A stretch of DNA of 14,001 bases from Euperipatoides rowelli (lineage: Eukaryota > Onychophora > Udeonychophora > Euonychophora > Peripatopsidae). The DNA lies in NCBI GenBank assembly GCA_003024985.2, contig PXIH01S0003196.1. The stretch is one strand, 5' to 3'. This document shows positions 1 through 9,026 of this stretch, piece by piece. The stretch's first letter is position 1; every line of letters starts with the position of its first letter. A model generated the notes under the pieces. The model ran no database searches and had not been told where the DNA came from. It saw only the letters and a list, made by a program, of their open reading frames with translations. The position numbers and the translations under genes were made by a program.

Positions 1-461
1 TCCATTTAGGCTCACGCGTGACAAACGGGTCTCAAACTAGGTGGCCTAGAGCCTACCTAGAAACAAGCATTATAGTGATATTTTGCGTCCCGCTTGGATC
101 TCCCTTGCCACTTAGTTCGGAATCACGTTATCTGGACAATTGTATCTGATACATTTGAAGAATATTTTATCTACTTTGGTTTCATTGCCTATAATGCAAA
201 CTCTTATCCATCATATCTAATTGATAATGTTTCTTTTATTTTGTAAATAATTTATAAAATAAATCATTTAGTGTCCATTTATAATATCCAATTTTAATAA
301 AATTCCANACATGTTTGCTTCAATCTCTAAGATAAAAGAATGGGCGCATCCTCCGTCTACTAGTATATATGGTCTAAGGTTGTAACCATCAAAAATACGT
401 TGTCTTCTCTTATTAAAGTTGTCAATGCTTTCAATGTTTTTAAGTTTCATCCTTCTGTACT
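1..461. other. Upstream flank with possible retroelement tail; no host gene seen
   Basis: The first 120 bases are less AT-rich and contain several CpGs, but I could not match them to a family on either strand. Positions 268-450 hold a 60-codon minus-strand frame. It lies just downstream of, and in a different frame from, the gag-like frame at 462-1313, so it may be its frameshifted continuation. There is one N at 308. I see no splice-bounded exon matching the expected preceding MED1 exon. Confidence 0.3.
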
Positions 462-1313
462 CTATGTGGTTCTATATCCTTCTGAGTCATTTGTCCTAGT
501 TAAGTTTGTGTTTTTTTCTTTTTGTTGTGTCACTTTCAGGTTTTTGTAATCTTTGTTTTCTTTGTCTATTATGTTTTTTGACTCTGTTAATGTGTTTTCT
601 ATCTTTTGTATTTGTATTTCTAGTTGTGCTTTAAGTTTTTCTAATTTGTTAGTATTAACTGTTATTTGAGTTTTGTTTTCCGTTATTTTACTTCTGTTTA
701 TTGACACTTTAACTTCGGTTTCTTCTGCTATATTTAGTCTATATTCTTCCATTTTAGTTTCAACTTCCTGCCTTATCTTAATTTCTATGTTTTCTAAGGC
801 GGTATGTAGTTATATTAATTGTGTTTGCGTGTTGCAGTGTATTTCATCTAGTTTGCTATCTAGTTTCTCTGTATTGTTGTCTAGTATAGTGTCCAAGTTT
901 GTTTGTAATTGTCCCAATTGTAACAATTGTGTTAGTGTTTCATAAAATTTATTAAGTTTTGTATTTATGCTTAACATGAACCCTTGCATTAATCTTTCCA
1001 AATTTGTTTGAGGAGTTAATTGAGTTGGTTAAGTTGTGTTGGGTGTTTCGTTGTCTACACTTGGGGATTTGGTCATAATATTGGGTTTGACTTTTTCCTA
1101 GTCTTTTGCCTCATAAGTTTTTATGGGTGTTTGATTTCTATTTGCCTCCACCATTTACGATTCCACTGCCTGTATTGGGGAAGTACTCCTATTTATCCCT
1201 TCCTTATATGGTGTTGGAGGGTCTTGGGCTGGGGGGAATAAACTTGTATCCCTGTCATACTCTGCTTGTCTTAGTCTGGCAAGAGTGTCAGGGCTTAATA
1301 GCTCTTGGCCTTN
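462..1313 (-). pseudogene. Decayed gag-like coiled-coil reading frame (retroelement remnant)
   Basis: One minus-strand frame of about 284 codons runs from 1313 down to 462 and is broken only by a few in-frame stops (TAA, TAG, TAA, TAA). The N-terminal part contains LLSPDTLARLRQAEYDRD, then a proline-rich PPAQDPPTPY stretch resembling a retroviral-type late-domain (PPxY-like) motif. The centre and C-terminal half is a long amphipathic, K/E/Q/N/T-rich region predicted to form coiled coil, for example around NTNKLEKLKAQLEIQIQKIEN. Such Pro-rich plus coiled-coil N-terminal layouts are seen in Gag proteins of arthropod LTR retrotransposons, but no capsid or zinc-knuckle motif is visible, so the family is not proven. 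A further 60-codon frame at 268-450 is offset by a frameshift and may belong to it. The overlapping plus-strand frames at 1020-1330 are shadows. A decayed host coiled-coil gene is the alternative. Confidence 0.45.
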
Positions 1314-2041
1314 TTAGTAAAAATCTTTGAAACTCAATAATAATAAAAAATAAAAAATAAATCTGTTACATTTGACATTTAAGTCTTAATATGATCACTT
1401 GGGTTTATAATTAAATGGCCATCGGAACCATTATATATTTCTCTCGCTTAGGTTTTTTAGAAGAATTAACATCAGAGTTGCTGGTAATTTTAATTTTTTA
1501 GTAAACCAAACCTTAGAATTCTTTGATCATAGGAAAGTAGGCCTAGTTTTGCATGTTTTAAACCCAAACATTAGCATATAGCTAGGCTATTTCATTCGAT
1601 TTTTATGGAAAAGTTCAAACCAATTTATGCAGTAGCATAATTTTTTTAATCAGAAATGCTCTCTTTAATTGTTAAAAATAGATCGCAAATTATTCGACAG
1701 GAGCTGAATAGTTCTTTTATAGTATATCATTACCACATATTTCAATCAATTCCTATTAAAATTCTATATGCATTTATTCAAAATAAAATAGCTTATTTTT
1801 CAGGAATTTATAATTATCACAAGCCTTTTAAATATTAATCTGGAAAATTAAAAAAAAAAAAAATTATAATAACTCCAGCTTTGAAATTGTTCAGTATAAA
1901 CTATTTGGACAGGTACTACCGGTATATAAATAAGGGAAATGGCCGGGATTCGGCCAGAGCCAAATGTGAAGCTACAATTCAATGCACCCCTGATTTTTTT
2001 AAAAAGTTAATTATTAATCAATATTTTTATTTTTTTTGCAG
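1314..2041 (+). other. MED1 intron, 3' portion
   Basis: AT-rich noncoding DNA leading to the acceptor at 2040-2041. The acceptor is preceded by a long T-rich tract (about 2021-2037) ending in TTTTGCAG. An A-run lies near 1849-1863. I looked here for the preceding MED1 exon, which should end in phase 0 just before the Glu-Lys-Arg codons, and did not find one. The intron or the 5' part of the gene therefore extends beyond the left edge. Confidence 0.6.
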
Positions 2042-2120
2042 GAAAAAAGGCACTCTCTTGATAGTTTTGATCGACCTCAGCTTCAGAAATCAGTTGATAC
2101 CTTGCAAAAAGCAATTAAAG
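2042..2120 (+). CDS. MED1: MED1 (Mediator subunit 1), internal exon a
   Basis: This 79-bp exon encodes 26 residues plus the first base of a split codon. It begins EKRHSLDSFDRPQLQ and ends TLQKAIK, then G, so it enters in phase 0 and leaves in phase 1. It aligns with the human MED1 segment MEKR...CLETLQKALK, roughly residues 45-70. The acceptor is TTTTGCAG at 2034-2041. The donor is AAAG|GTAGCC at 2121, a weak but usable GT site. The following exon supplies TG to complete the Val codon, giving the conserved KVTSL junction across the intron. MED1 is a nuclear coactivator subunit of the Mediator middle module that links transcription factors, including nuclear receptors, to RNA polymerase II. 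The family assignment rests on continuity with the next two exons, because this one alone is short. Confidence 0.85.
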
Positions 2121-4890
2121 GTAGCCTACTAGTTTTATTTTATTTTTTTAAATTATTTTTTTTAAGAAAGAATAGGGACAAATTTGTAGTCGGTTTGAGA
2201 ATTATACTTTTGGGACTGGTGTTAGACTGAGAGCCTTTATTGTTTATTTTCTTCATGTAGCATATAGCATTTTGAATATTAAAATAGTTACCAGAATGAC
2301 TTATCTTTAATTAAATTTTTCTATCATTATCCTATTTTATTTCCCCTTAGTTTTTTTTAATAATAATATTACCTATTAAAGGAACAATATTTCTTTCTCA
2401 AAAACATCCCACATTTTTTAATTTATCATTAAAGTAGATACAATAGCTTACTACTATTTTAATTTTAAAATTTGCTGTTGGTTTAGGAAAAATTTACTTA
2501 TGCTGTATGTAGTCCTATAAATTTTTAAATTGATTAATTTTGCATCCTCTTTTCAAAAACACTTTCTTTTGCTAATCATAATTTTTGCCATTTTTAGCCA
2601 CGCAAACCAATAAACTTCATTAGCTGTTGTTATAATGCTTTAACATCTCAATAATCTTGTGCCATAAAATGTCACTGTTCAAGTGCACACATTCGTTTGG
2701 TGGAAAATATAGTTGTTGCACTTTCTGTACATGTTCATTCATTAGTAACCATAGATTTTCCACCATATAACATAATATGAACACAGCACACATACTCAGA
2801 ATTACTGTAGTTATGAATTCCTTTCTTCTTCTTATTGTTAATTTTGTTGTATTGTTCTTGTTATTCCTCTTGTCTTTTTGTTCTTGTTATTTTTGTTCTT
2901 TTATATTCATTATCCATCTTTTCCTCTATCTACTGATTCTCCACTGTAGTTCGTTGACTCACGTAATGGTATTATAATCTATCGCTTGCCACTGCATTTG
3001 TTTAAATCAGCTATCGCTTAGAATTTTTTCTCGGCTAGTTCAGCAATATAGATTCGCTTAAATTTCAGAGTCTCGGCAATGACTGGGATTGTGAGATGAT
3101 CATAGTCAATCAGCTTATGCTCTAAGCTCCCTCTACTCGCATAGATTGAATAATGCGTGTTCACCGATCGTCACCATAGCAAACCAAGACACATACAAAA
3201 AAAAATATACTGTAGATAATATTTTCCAATGATTTAGAATGTGACCATCTGATGGAATGAACTTCTTCCACTCGACTGGTTCTGAAAGAAAATATTAGCT
3301 TGCATAAGAATAATTCAATTCAACAATGCTTATTTGTTTTTGGATGAGCTAAGACACGAGACAATTCTTTTCTTACCAAATTACTCTGTTTATTCTATCG
3401 AGCATGTACATCACACCTCCTGTATATACAGTATCTTTATAAAAAACATAAAACACACAAAAAAAAATAACCTGAACAGACATTGTTTATCTTGCAACCT
3501 GTTGTTTGTTTTACACAGTTTTGTAAAACATGGAACATAAAAAAAGATAACCTTCAACTTAGTATCATAGAACAAAAAAAATAACCTGTTATAAATGAAT
3601 GTGCATATACTAGTCTGTTGGATTTTGTTATATGAACACATAATACTAAAAACAAGAATTAGAAAAACATTAATATAAACATAGTGAACTACTATATGAA
3701 TATGCATAAGCTTACGACACAGTGGAAGTTAAACCTAGTCCAATTACAGAGGGACTAAGATAAAGCAAGAGGTTGAAAGGTACAGGCTTTTATGATGCCA
3801 TATCATTTTATACATGCACATAAGCTAAATATTGGTTATAAAAAGAGTTCGCAATTTTATCCAAATTAGGATAATTTGTTTTTCTTTTAAAAAAAAAAGG
3901 TTTTTTTTTTTTACAATTTATTTCAAATTGATTTTTTTTCCTTATAATACCGTACAATAATAAAAACTTTACAATGAAAGTTTTAAAGACAATAAAATGC
4001 CTCCGTTTCTTTTTTTTAAACATTTATTTGCAATAAACTCTAGCTTCATTATTTTAAAACAAGCACATATTCATTGTGTGTAAGCTTCATGTTGAAGGTG
4101 GAACAAATTATTTGAGGAGAAGCGTTACTAATCACTACTTTCCAGTGGTATTTCTGCTGCAACATATTGATCTTTTTCACTCGACAATTTTTTTTCCATT
4201 CATGTGGTGGCAAATTAGAAAGATAAATAACTGTTTGATAAAAGCTATAGAATTAACAAAAGTGAATAAAAAAAACTATTTTTCTACTAAACATTTAATT
4301 TTTTTATGATCAACACCAGCATCATTTATTTAAGAGTCTGAAGCATATTTTGATTCAATGTGCTTCACTTCAAGATAGAAGTTGTCTTTGATAAAAAAAA
4401 ATCTACATCACTGCAATCCTAGGCTGTAACAGATTTATCAATTTTAGTTCATTCAAATTTATCTTTGTGATAGCTTTTTTCCCATTTGTGGACGATATAT
4501 AAATAGAGTTTATGGGCTAATCAAGACAAATAAAATCTCTTTCAATGTTTAAACTGTTATTTCTAATTAAAAACTGCTCATGTCACTCGTCTATCTGATC
4601 AAAATTTTATATACAGTAATCATTTCTTCCAATCTGTTCAGTCTTAAATTATTTATTTTTAAAAATATAATTTTTATTTTATTGACTTAAAGAATTTAAT
4701 AGAAAGCAAACTACAGATAAAATTATAACTTGCAAAATAGTAAATATCTATATAGAATGGAAATGCCTAATGTTCAAATATCTAAGGTGGTTAGATTTCC
4801 TGAATATGTTTTAAGAAATTATTCTAGAACATTTTACTTAATATTTATTCATAATATATTGATCATTTATTAACATTTCTCTATTTTCAG
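2121..4890 (+). other. MED1 intron (2,770 bp), small repeats only
   Basis: A GT...AG intron ending in CTATTTTCAG. It contains an 11-bp perfect inverted repeat (2698-2708/2755-2765), a slightly less AT-rich CpG-bearing stretch at about 2985-3180, and a diverged triplet of A-run plus ATAACCT motifs (3459-3588). Several A/T runs are present, and TATACAGT motifs occur at about 3424 and 4609. The plus and minus frames of 60-98 codons here have low-complexity, I/F/L/K-rich composition, no splice-site support and no recognisable domain, so I do not call genes. Confidence 0.65.
2698..2765. repeat. Inverted repeat, 11-bp perfect arms
   Basis: TGGTGGAAAAT at 2698-2708 is exactly complementary in reverse to ATTTTCCACCA at 2755-2765, with a 46-base spacer. 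It could be the ends of a very small palindromic MITE or a chance hairpin. No target-site duplication is obvious. Confidence 0.45.
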
Positions 4891-4945
4891 TGACATCATT
4901 GCAGTCAATAGTTGAACGATTAGATAGTATAACTAGACAATTAGG
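4891..4945 (+). CDS. MED1: MED1 (Mediator subunit 1), internal exon b
   Basis: A 55-bp exon, entered in phase 1 and left in phase 2. It completes a Val codon and reads TSLQSIVERLDSITRQL followed by GG. The same stretch in human MED1 reads TSLPAMTDRLESIARQNGL, so both residues and exon phase agree. The acceptor is CTATTTTCAG and the donor GGGTGAGT, both good consensus sites. The predicted peptide is a short amphipathic helix in the conserved N-terminal MED1 domain, which packs into the Mediator middle module. RQLG followed by LKF in the next exon resembles insect MED1 more than vertebrate MED1; this is my reading from memory of the family and is the basis for suggesting an arthropod. Confidence 0.9.
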
Positions 4946-6261
4946 GTGAGTTGCATTGTTCTTTTACTTATAGAATTTACTTATAGTAGTTTTTGTTTTT
5001 TCAATTTATTTAAGGCACACTCAGGAAATTTAAATGAACAGAGATATTAATAAACTTGCATCCACAGGGTTTAGAAGGGAATAGTCTCAATTGAAGATCA
5101 GAGTTTTTTATTTATTTTTAAGATAATGGGTAAGGCTAAATGAATCTATTAAAAAATGTGTAAGTAAGCCAGATTAATGTACTGTATATACCAAAATAAG
5201 AATACAAAGTATTAATCATTTTTAATAAATACCAACTTTCAATACTTTTTAGTACAGGTATTTCTTGTTTTACGCAGGGATTATGTACCTGCAAATCAGT
5301 GATAATTTAAATTTGTGCAATGAAGAATATTTTTTCCCATAGGAAACTAACTATGTTAAATGTAAGAGATAAAAGGAAGTGATTTAAAAAAAAAAAAAAA
5401 AAAATTATTTNATGTTATTTTTCATGTTTTTATATGAAGTGAGTAATAGTGTAGTTACTTTGTATAAATTGTATGCCTTAAATTAGGCCTACAAATAAGG
5501 CTATAATGAGTCAGTAAGTTTCCCTGCTACTATCAGTTATCTTTCCTAATATCCTAATAGCCAGACATCATTTACACCTAAATAACTAGAACAAGAGTGT
5601 TTATGTTACAGAGGGCCTGTATAAAAAATACAAATTGATGTTATGTAAATTAGGAAGAAATATTTTATCATTTGTAAAAAAAAAAAGAAAAATATGTTTT
5701 ACTGTACAGTTGCTTTAACTAAGAAGTTTGATAGAGAAACTCAAATAGGAAGTGTATTTAATGGTTACTGTACCAATGGTAGGCAATCAAAGATGACAGA
5801 ACCCACCTCCAGTGTTTTAATACAGTTCAATAAAATTGTAATTACAGAAGAATAGGTTTTGTAAAAAAAAATGTTTTTTTTTTTTTGTTTTTTTATGAAA
5901 TAAAATTTAAGATGATGACTTATGGAAATGAAAATTATCAACTTATTTCCTAATATTCTTAAATATTTTAGTAGAAATAGTTGTAATATAGCATAATGTC
6001 TCCAAATATAAAACTTGGGAATTATTAATAAAGTAAGTCTAGAGTTATGAATTTATTTATTCATGAATTCTCAATTTGACCAAAATAGCCTACTGTATAA
6101 CATGTCATTTTTACATATATTAATTTTTCTAGGGCAAACAGATCACTGTTTTTTTTTCTTGGAAGGTTGATAATAATGTTAATTTATGTTAATTAATATT
6201 TTACAATCAATAAGAATAAGCAGTTTTTTTTTATTTCTTCGCTATATACAGTATGGATAAA

Positions 6262-6602
6262 TTTGATTAGAATCAAATTTTACCAAAATTTGTGATTACT
6301 CAAATCTCAAGATCATCATCAAAAGCTACCCCAAATTCAATTTTACTTATATGGTACTTAGAGAATTACCTAATGTTGGATTTGAGCTTATTAATTAGTC
6401 TGTACCATCTTCCTTGAATTTTGAGAAGTCAAGATGTGTATATTTTGGCTGGATTTAATAAAATAGCATGTAATTTTATTCCAAATGACATATAACAATT
6501 TATATAAAATTAAATAAATTTCATAGGATCTTGAGATTTGGTAAAAGTGAACTAGATATTTTAATGAATTAAAATACAAATTTTGGGATCAAAACTTTGT
6601 TT
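6262..6602. repeat. Imperfect inverted repeat, MITE-like
   Basis: CAAATCTCAAGATC (6301-6314) is perfectly inverted at 6527-6540. Outside it, CCAAAATTTGT (6283-6293) is perfectly inverted at 6576-6586. Nested arms of this kind enclosing about 210 bp suggest an old foldback or MITE-type element. I see no clear terminal motif or target duplication, so the boundaries are approximate. Confidence 0.4.
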
Positions 6603-7474
6603 CATTGATTTCTATAAATATTTGAATATTTTGTAAATGGTTGACATTTGCAAATATCTATTTATGTTGATTTATTAATGCCTGATATGATTGAGATTAA
6701 TTTTTGAGGAAAATATCTTCTTCCCATACCTGAGTAGAGTGAAATTAATTTAATTTATCTTTATTTTTCATTTTTATGTGTGTATTTAAGTTTGCTGATC
6801 TGATTTTGTCTGCTTTCATGCTGTTAAGCTGAGATGGAAATGTATTGCCATTAACTTGGAGAAAACCGCCAGAATCAAAAAAGTTATCACAGATGTCTGA
6901 ATATCTTTGTGGTTTAATTCTGAACTTTATTTGGTAATTGTCTAATTTTTATTAGAATGAATAATAGTCTAAGTTTTGACCTGAAGAGATTTTAATGAGA
7001 CCAATATTGCAAGAAGTGAATTTCGTTCGCTAATATCTTTATTTAAAAATGTAAACAAACATCCAATATCGCTGCCACATTATAAACATTTAATCCCTGT
7101 GTTTACAAAAACAAATCCACATTATCATGGGACTATTTAAATTATAAAAATACATTTAAGCATGTTATTTTCCTTAAAATTTTGTGTTTCATTCAAATCA
7201 AATGCTGACCATGTTCTTATTATGAAATTATATTTCATAATTATATTTGTATTACATTGTATATACCTACGTTAAATTATTAAAGCAACCAATTTAAAGG
7301 ACATAATATTATGTTGGTTAGCCATCCCAAATCACATGAAAAAGTTAATTATACATTAATCCATAGTTCCAATGATTCACAGCTGACAAATCATCATCAA
7401 AATAAATCATCCAGCCTATGATCGATGAGCAGAAGTTTTGCATCACACTTGAAAATCTACCGGGAATCAAAACC

Positions 7475-7484
7475 TATAAAAGGG
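7475..7484 (+). promoter_or_regulatory. TATA-box-like element upstream of hairpin
   Basis: TATAAAAGGG at 7475-7484 is a close match to the metazoan TATA consensus. A pol II start 25-32 bases downstream would fall near 7503-7510, about 30 bases before the long hairpin at 7539-7626. In AT-rich DNA a TATAAAA string is common, so function is inferred only from its position and the GGGC flank. Confidence 0.25.
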
Positions 7485-7538
7485 CTGGTTTTCATTTAGT
7501 TAATCTCTAGGGTTGACAGCAGAAGCCCTCTCAACAAG

Positions 7539-7626
7539 GCTGAATTCTAGTTTGTTGATCTGGCTTCAGTCTGCAGTTTATAAGAAATTAAACCACAGAC
7601 TGAAGCCAGATCAATACGAATCCAGC
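7539..7626 (+). ncRNA. Long-stem hairpin, pre-miRNA-like candidate
   Basis: A perfect 19-bp inverted repeat (arms 7555-7573 and 7596-7614, left arm TTGATCTGGCTTCAGTCTG) continues inward. After two mismatches comes GTTTA paired with TAAAC, leaving an 8-base loop. It also continues outward across an asymmetric internal loop into GCTGAATTC (7539-7547) paired with GAATCCAGC (7618-7626) with one mismatch. The whole is about 88 nt with a stem of about 33 bp, close to a Drosha/Dicer substrate in size. I do not recognise the arm as a known miRNA family. A small palindromic MITE or recent inverted duplication is an equally good explanation. It lies on the host-gene strand, so it would be an intronic hairpin. 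Confidence 0.4.
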
Positions 7627-7790
7627 TAGTATTTGCTGAAGCCATATGAGTATCCTGAAAGCCAGTTTTACTGATCTTTTTCCAGCCTTTGAAGTTTATA
7701 GCAACATTGGAAGTGATCACTATTGACTTTATAAATAAACTTTAGGGGGGAAATTTATTAAAGCATTCAGACAAAGGTAACATATCAAAT

Positions 7791-7916
7791 TCATTTTTTT
7801 TTTTAGAACATTTTTCACTGTCTCTCTGAATGCATTCATTCAAATTAAAAAATTATTTCAGTCATAATTATGGCCAGTTTAAACTGAAAAAAAAAATCAT
7901 TTTTTTTTTTAGAACA
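7791..7916. mobile_element. Short A-tailed insertion between perfect 20-bp direct repeats
   Basis: The 20-mer formed by TCA, eleven T and AGAACA occurs identically at 7791-7810 and 7897-7916. Between them lie 76 bases (7811-7886) followed by exactly ten A (7887-7896). A long target-site duplication plus an A-tail is the signature of LINE-type target-primed insertion of a small RNA or SINE. The 76-base body has no tRNA box A/B that I can see. It contains the pair TTTCAGT/ACTGAAA, which can form a small stem. A T-run-mediated local duplication is the alternative. Confidence 0.45.
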
Positions 7917-7925
7917 AATCATAAC

Positions 7926-8214
7926 CAGGGCCGGATTTAGACTTGGTGAGGCTCTGGGATATATAAAGTTTGGAGGCCCCCTATAAAAATTTTGTTAAGC
8001 TTTTTTTTTTTTTAATTGCCTGGATGTTTTGTTGACTTCTGCTTGATTTCATAAGCTTTTTTTTGTTTGTTTTAGGAGACCCCTTATTAAAATTTTGATT
8101 TAAGTTTTTTTTTTAGCCCTGGGCTATATAAAGTTAGGAGGCCAAGGTCCCCCTGCATTATGAGGACCTGGGCTACAGCCCGCCAAGCCCATATATATAG
8201 TAAATTCGGCACTG
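7926..8214. mobile_element. hAT-like MITE (non-autonomous DNA transposon)
   Basis: The left end CAGGGCCGGATTTA (7926-7939) and the right end TAAATTCGGCACTG (8201-8214) are inverted copies of each other at 12 of 14 positions. CAGGG-type ends are typical of hAT transposons. The 289-bp interior has no coding capacity. It contains a duplicated GC-rich module. CTGGG-ATATAAAGTT-type sequence occurs at 7954 and 8119. GGAG-CCCC-TAT-AAAATTTTG followed by a T-run occurs at 7972 and 8075. An 8-bp target duplication is not convincing (ATCATAAC versus ATTTAAAA), so the copy is old. It inserted about 10 bases from the repeat at 7897-7916. The short minus-strand frame over 8087-8305 is a shadow. Confidence 0.6.
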
Positions 8215-8896
8215 ATTTAAAACAGACAATGAATAGCTCTTGAAATAAACCCCAGAAAACAATCAGATATAGCTTACTGTATATACACCACCCTAACAAT
8301 CGCAAGTGAGATTATCACAATATTATATATTTTTATTTCTAATCAATACCTAACAATGTGATCATCTCATCTGGCTATTTTTTAAATTCATAGATCAGCT
8401 TAAACAAATTACCAGAGGAGTTTGAACCCAAGATGCATTATAATTATCTATCTTACAAATAATATTCCTGTAAAGATTTAAATAAAAAGTTCTTAAAAGA
8501 ACTGGTCATATCTATATTTAGATAATATCCACGATATATCGATATGAACAATATTGAATGAAATAATATACAAGGTGACCACAAAGTCCTGCCGTGATTA
8601 TAATTTTTACCACTGAGTTATGAATTTTGTAAACAAAAAAAAAAAAGATCTAATAGTTAGAAAAATGCCAGAGAGTGGTATTTAATGAACACAGATTGAC
8701 ACTGGCAGGCTGTATACAAATATCTTGGAACAAGTAAATTGACCCTTCCATAATTTTAAATATAAACTAAAATGATTAAATTTTAAAGTTGAAAAAAATA
8801 TCTTATTTTTATTTGTTATAGGAAATATAAACTTGTTTGTCATTTGTCTTATTTTAAAAATTAAAAAGTCCTTTTGTAATTTCTTTTTCTTTACAG
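8215..8896 (+). other. MED1 intron, 3' end
   Basis: AT-rich intron remnant with no gene seen. It ends in a strong T-rich acceptor (TTTCTTTTTCTTTACAG) at 8880-8896. ACTGTATA occurs at about 8276, and a slightly palindromic AT-rich patch lies at about 8510-8560. Confidence 0.7.
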
Positions 8897-9026
8897 TTTG
8901 AAATTCACTGCAGGGCCTAATGGTACAGATTGTTTCATCAGCTCAGACATGTTTTATGTTGAAGTGCTTCTTGAAACATCTGGTGAAGTCAATGATGTAA
9001 AAATTGCACATCAAGGGGATCCTGTG
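8897..9026 (+). CDS. MED1: MED1 (Mediator subunit 1), internal exon c (SSDMFYVEV exon)
   Basis: A 130-bp exon. Its first base completes a Gly codon split from exon b, then 43 residues follow, so it leaves in phase 0. It reads LKFTAGPNGTDCFISSDMFY at the start, then VEVLLETSGEVNDVKIAHQG and ends DPV. The block F/YIxSDMFYVEV followed by a D-V-K-V/I-x-H strand is the best-conserved N-terminal signature of MED1. Human MED1 has YITSDMFYVEV and CDVKVAHHG at the same spacing. The donor GTG|GTATGT is good. The next expected residues (starting near SCPELV in human) are not found downstream in this window, so the following intron exceeds 4.97 kb. This exon alone identifies the gene. Confidence 0.96.

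Larger units (their letters stand above)
4946..7538 (+). other. MED1 intron, 5' two-thirds
   Basis: Highly AT-rich intron sequence with homopolymer A or T runs (for example about 5387-5403 and 5879-5896) and one N at 5411. The only structured piece is the imperfect inverted repeat at 6262-6602, annotated separately. TATACAGT/ACTGTATA motifs occur at about 5181, 6092 and 6244. The 62-codon minus-strand frame at 6391-6579 sits inside the inverted repeat and has no domain features. No exon is seen. Confidence 0.6.

Noticed and set aside
1020-1330. Two overlapping plus-strand frames of 73-74 codons
   Set aside because: They are antisense to the gag-like minus frame, which has the more protein-like composition and explains the reduced stop density.
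3334-3707. Frames of 68 codons (+) and 98 codons (-)
   Set aside because: Both are F/I/Y/L/K-rich translations of AT-rich DNA with no domain, no splice support and no conserved motif.
4076-4309. Plus-strand 77-codon frame
   Set aside because: The first half looks slightly protein-like, but no family is recognised and the second half is low-complexity. It lies within a clean MED1 intron.
7053-7113. TGTAAACA/TGTTTACA inverted pair
   Set aside because: Only 8 bp in AT-rich sequence with no further pairing or target duplication, so it is likely chance.
7811-7886. 76-base insertion body as a tRNA-like sequence because of its length
   Set aside because: No box A or box B, no cloverleaf pairing and no CCA end can be seen.
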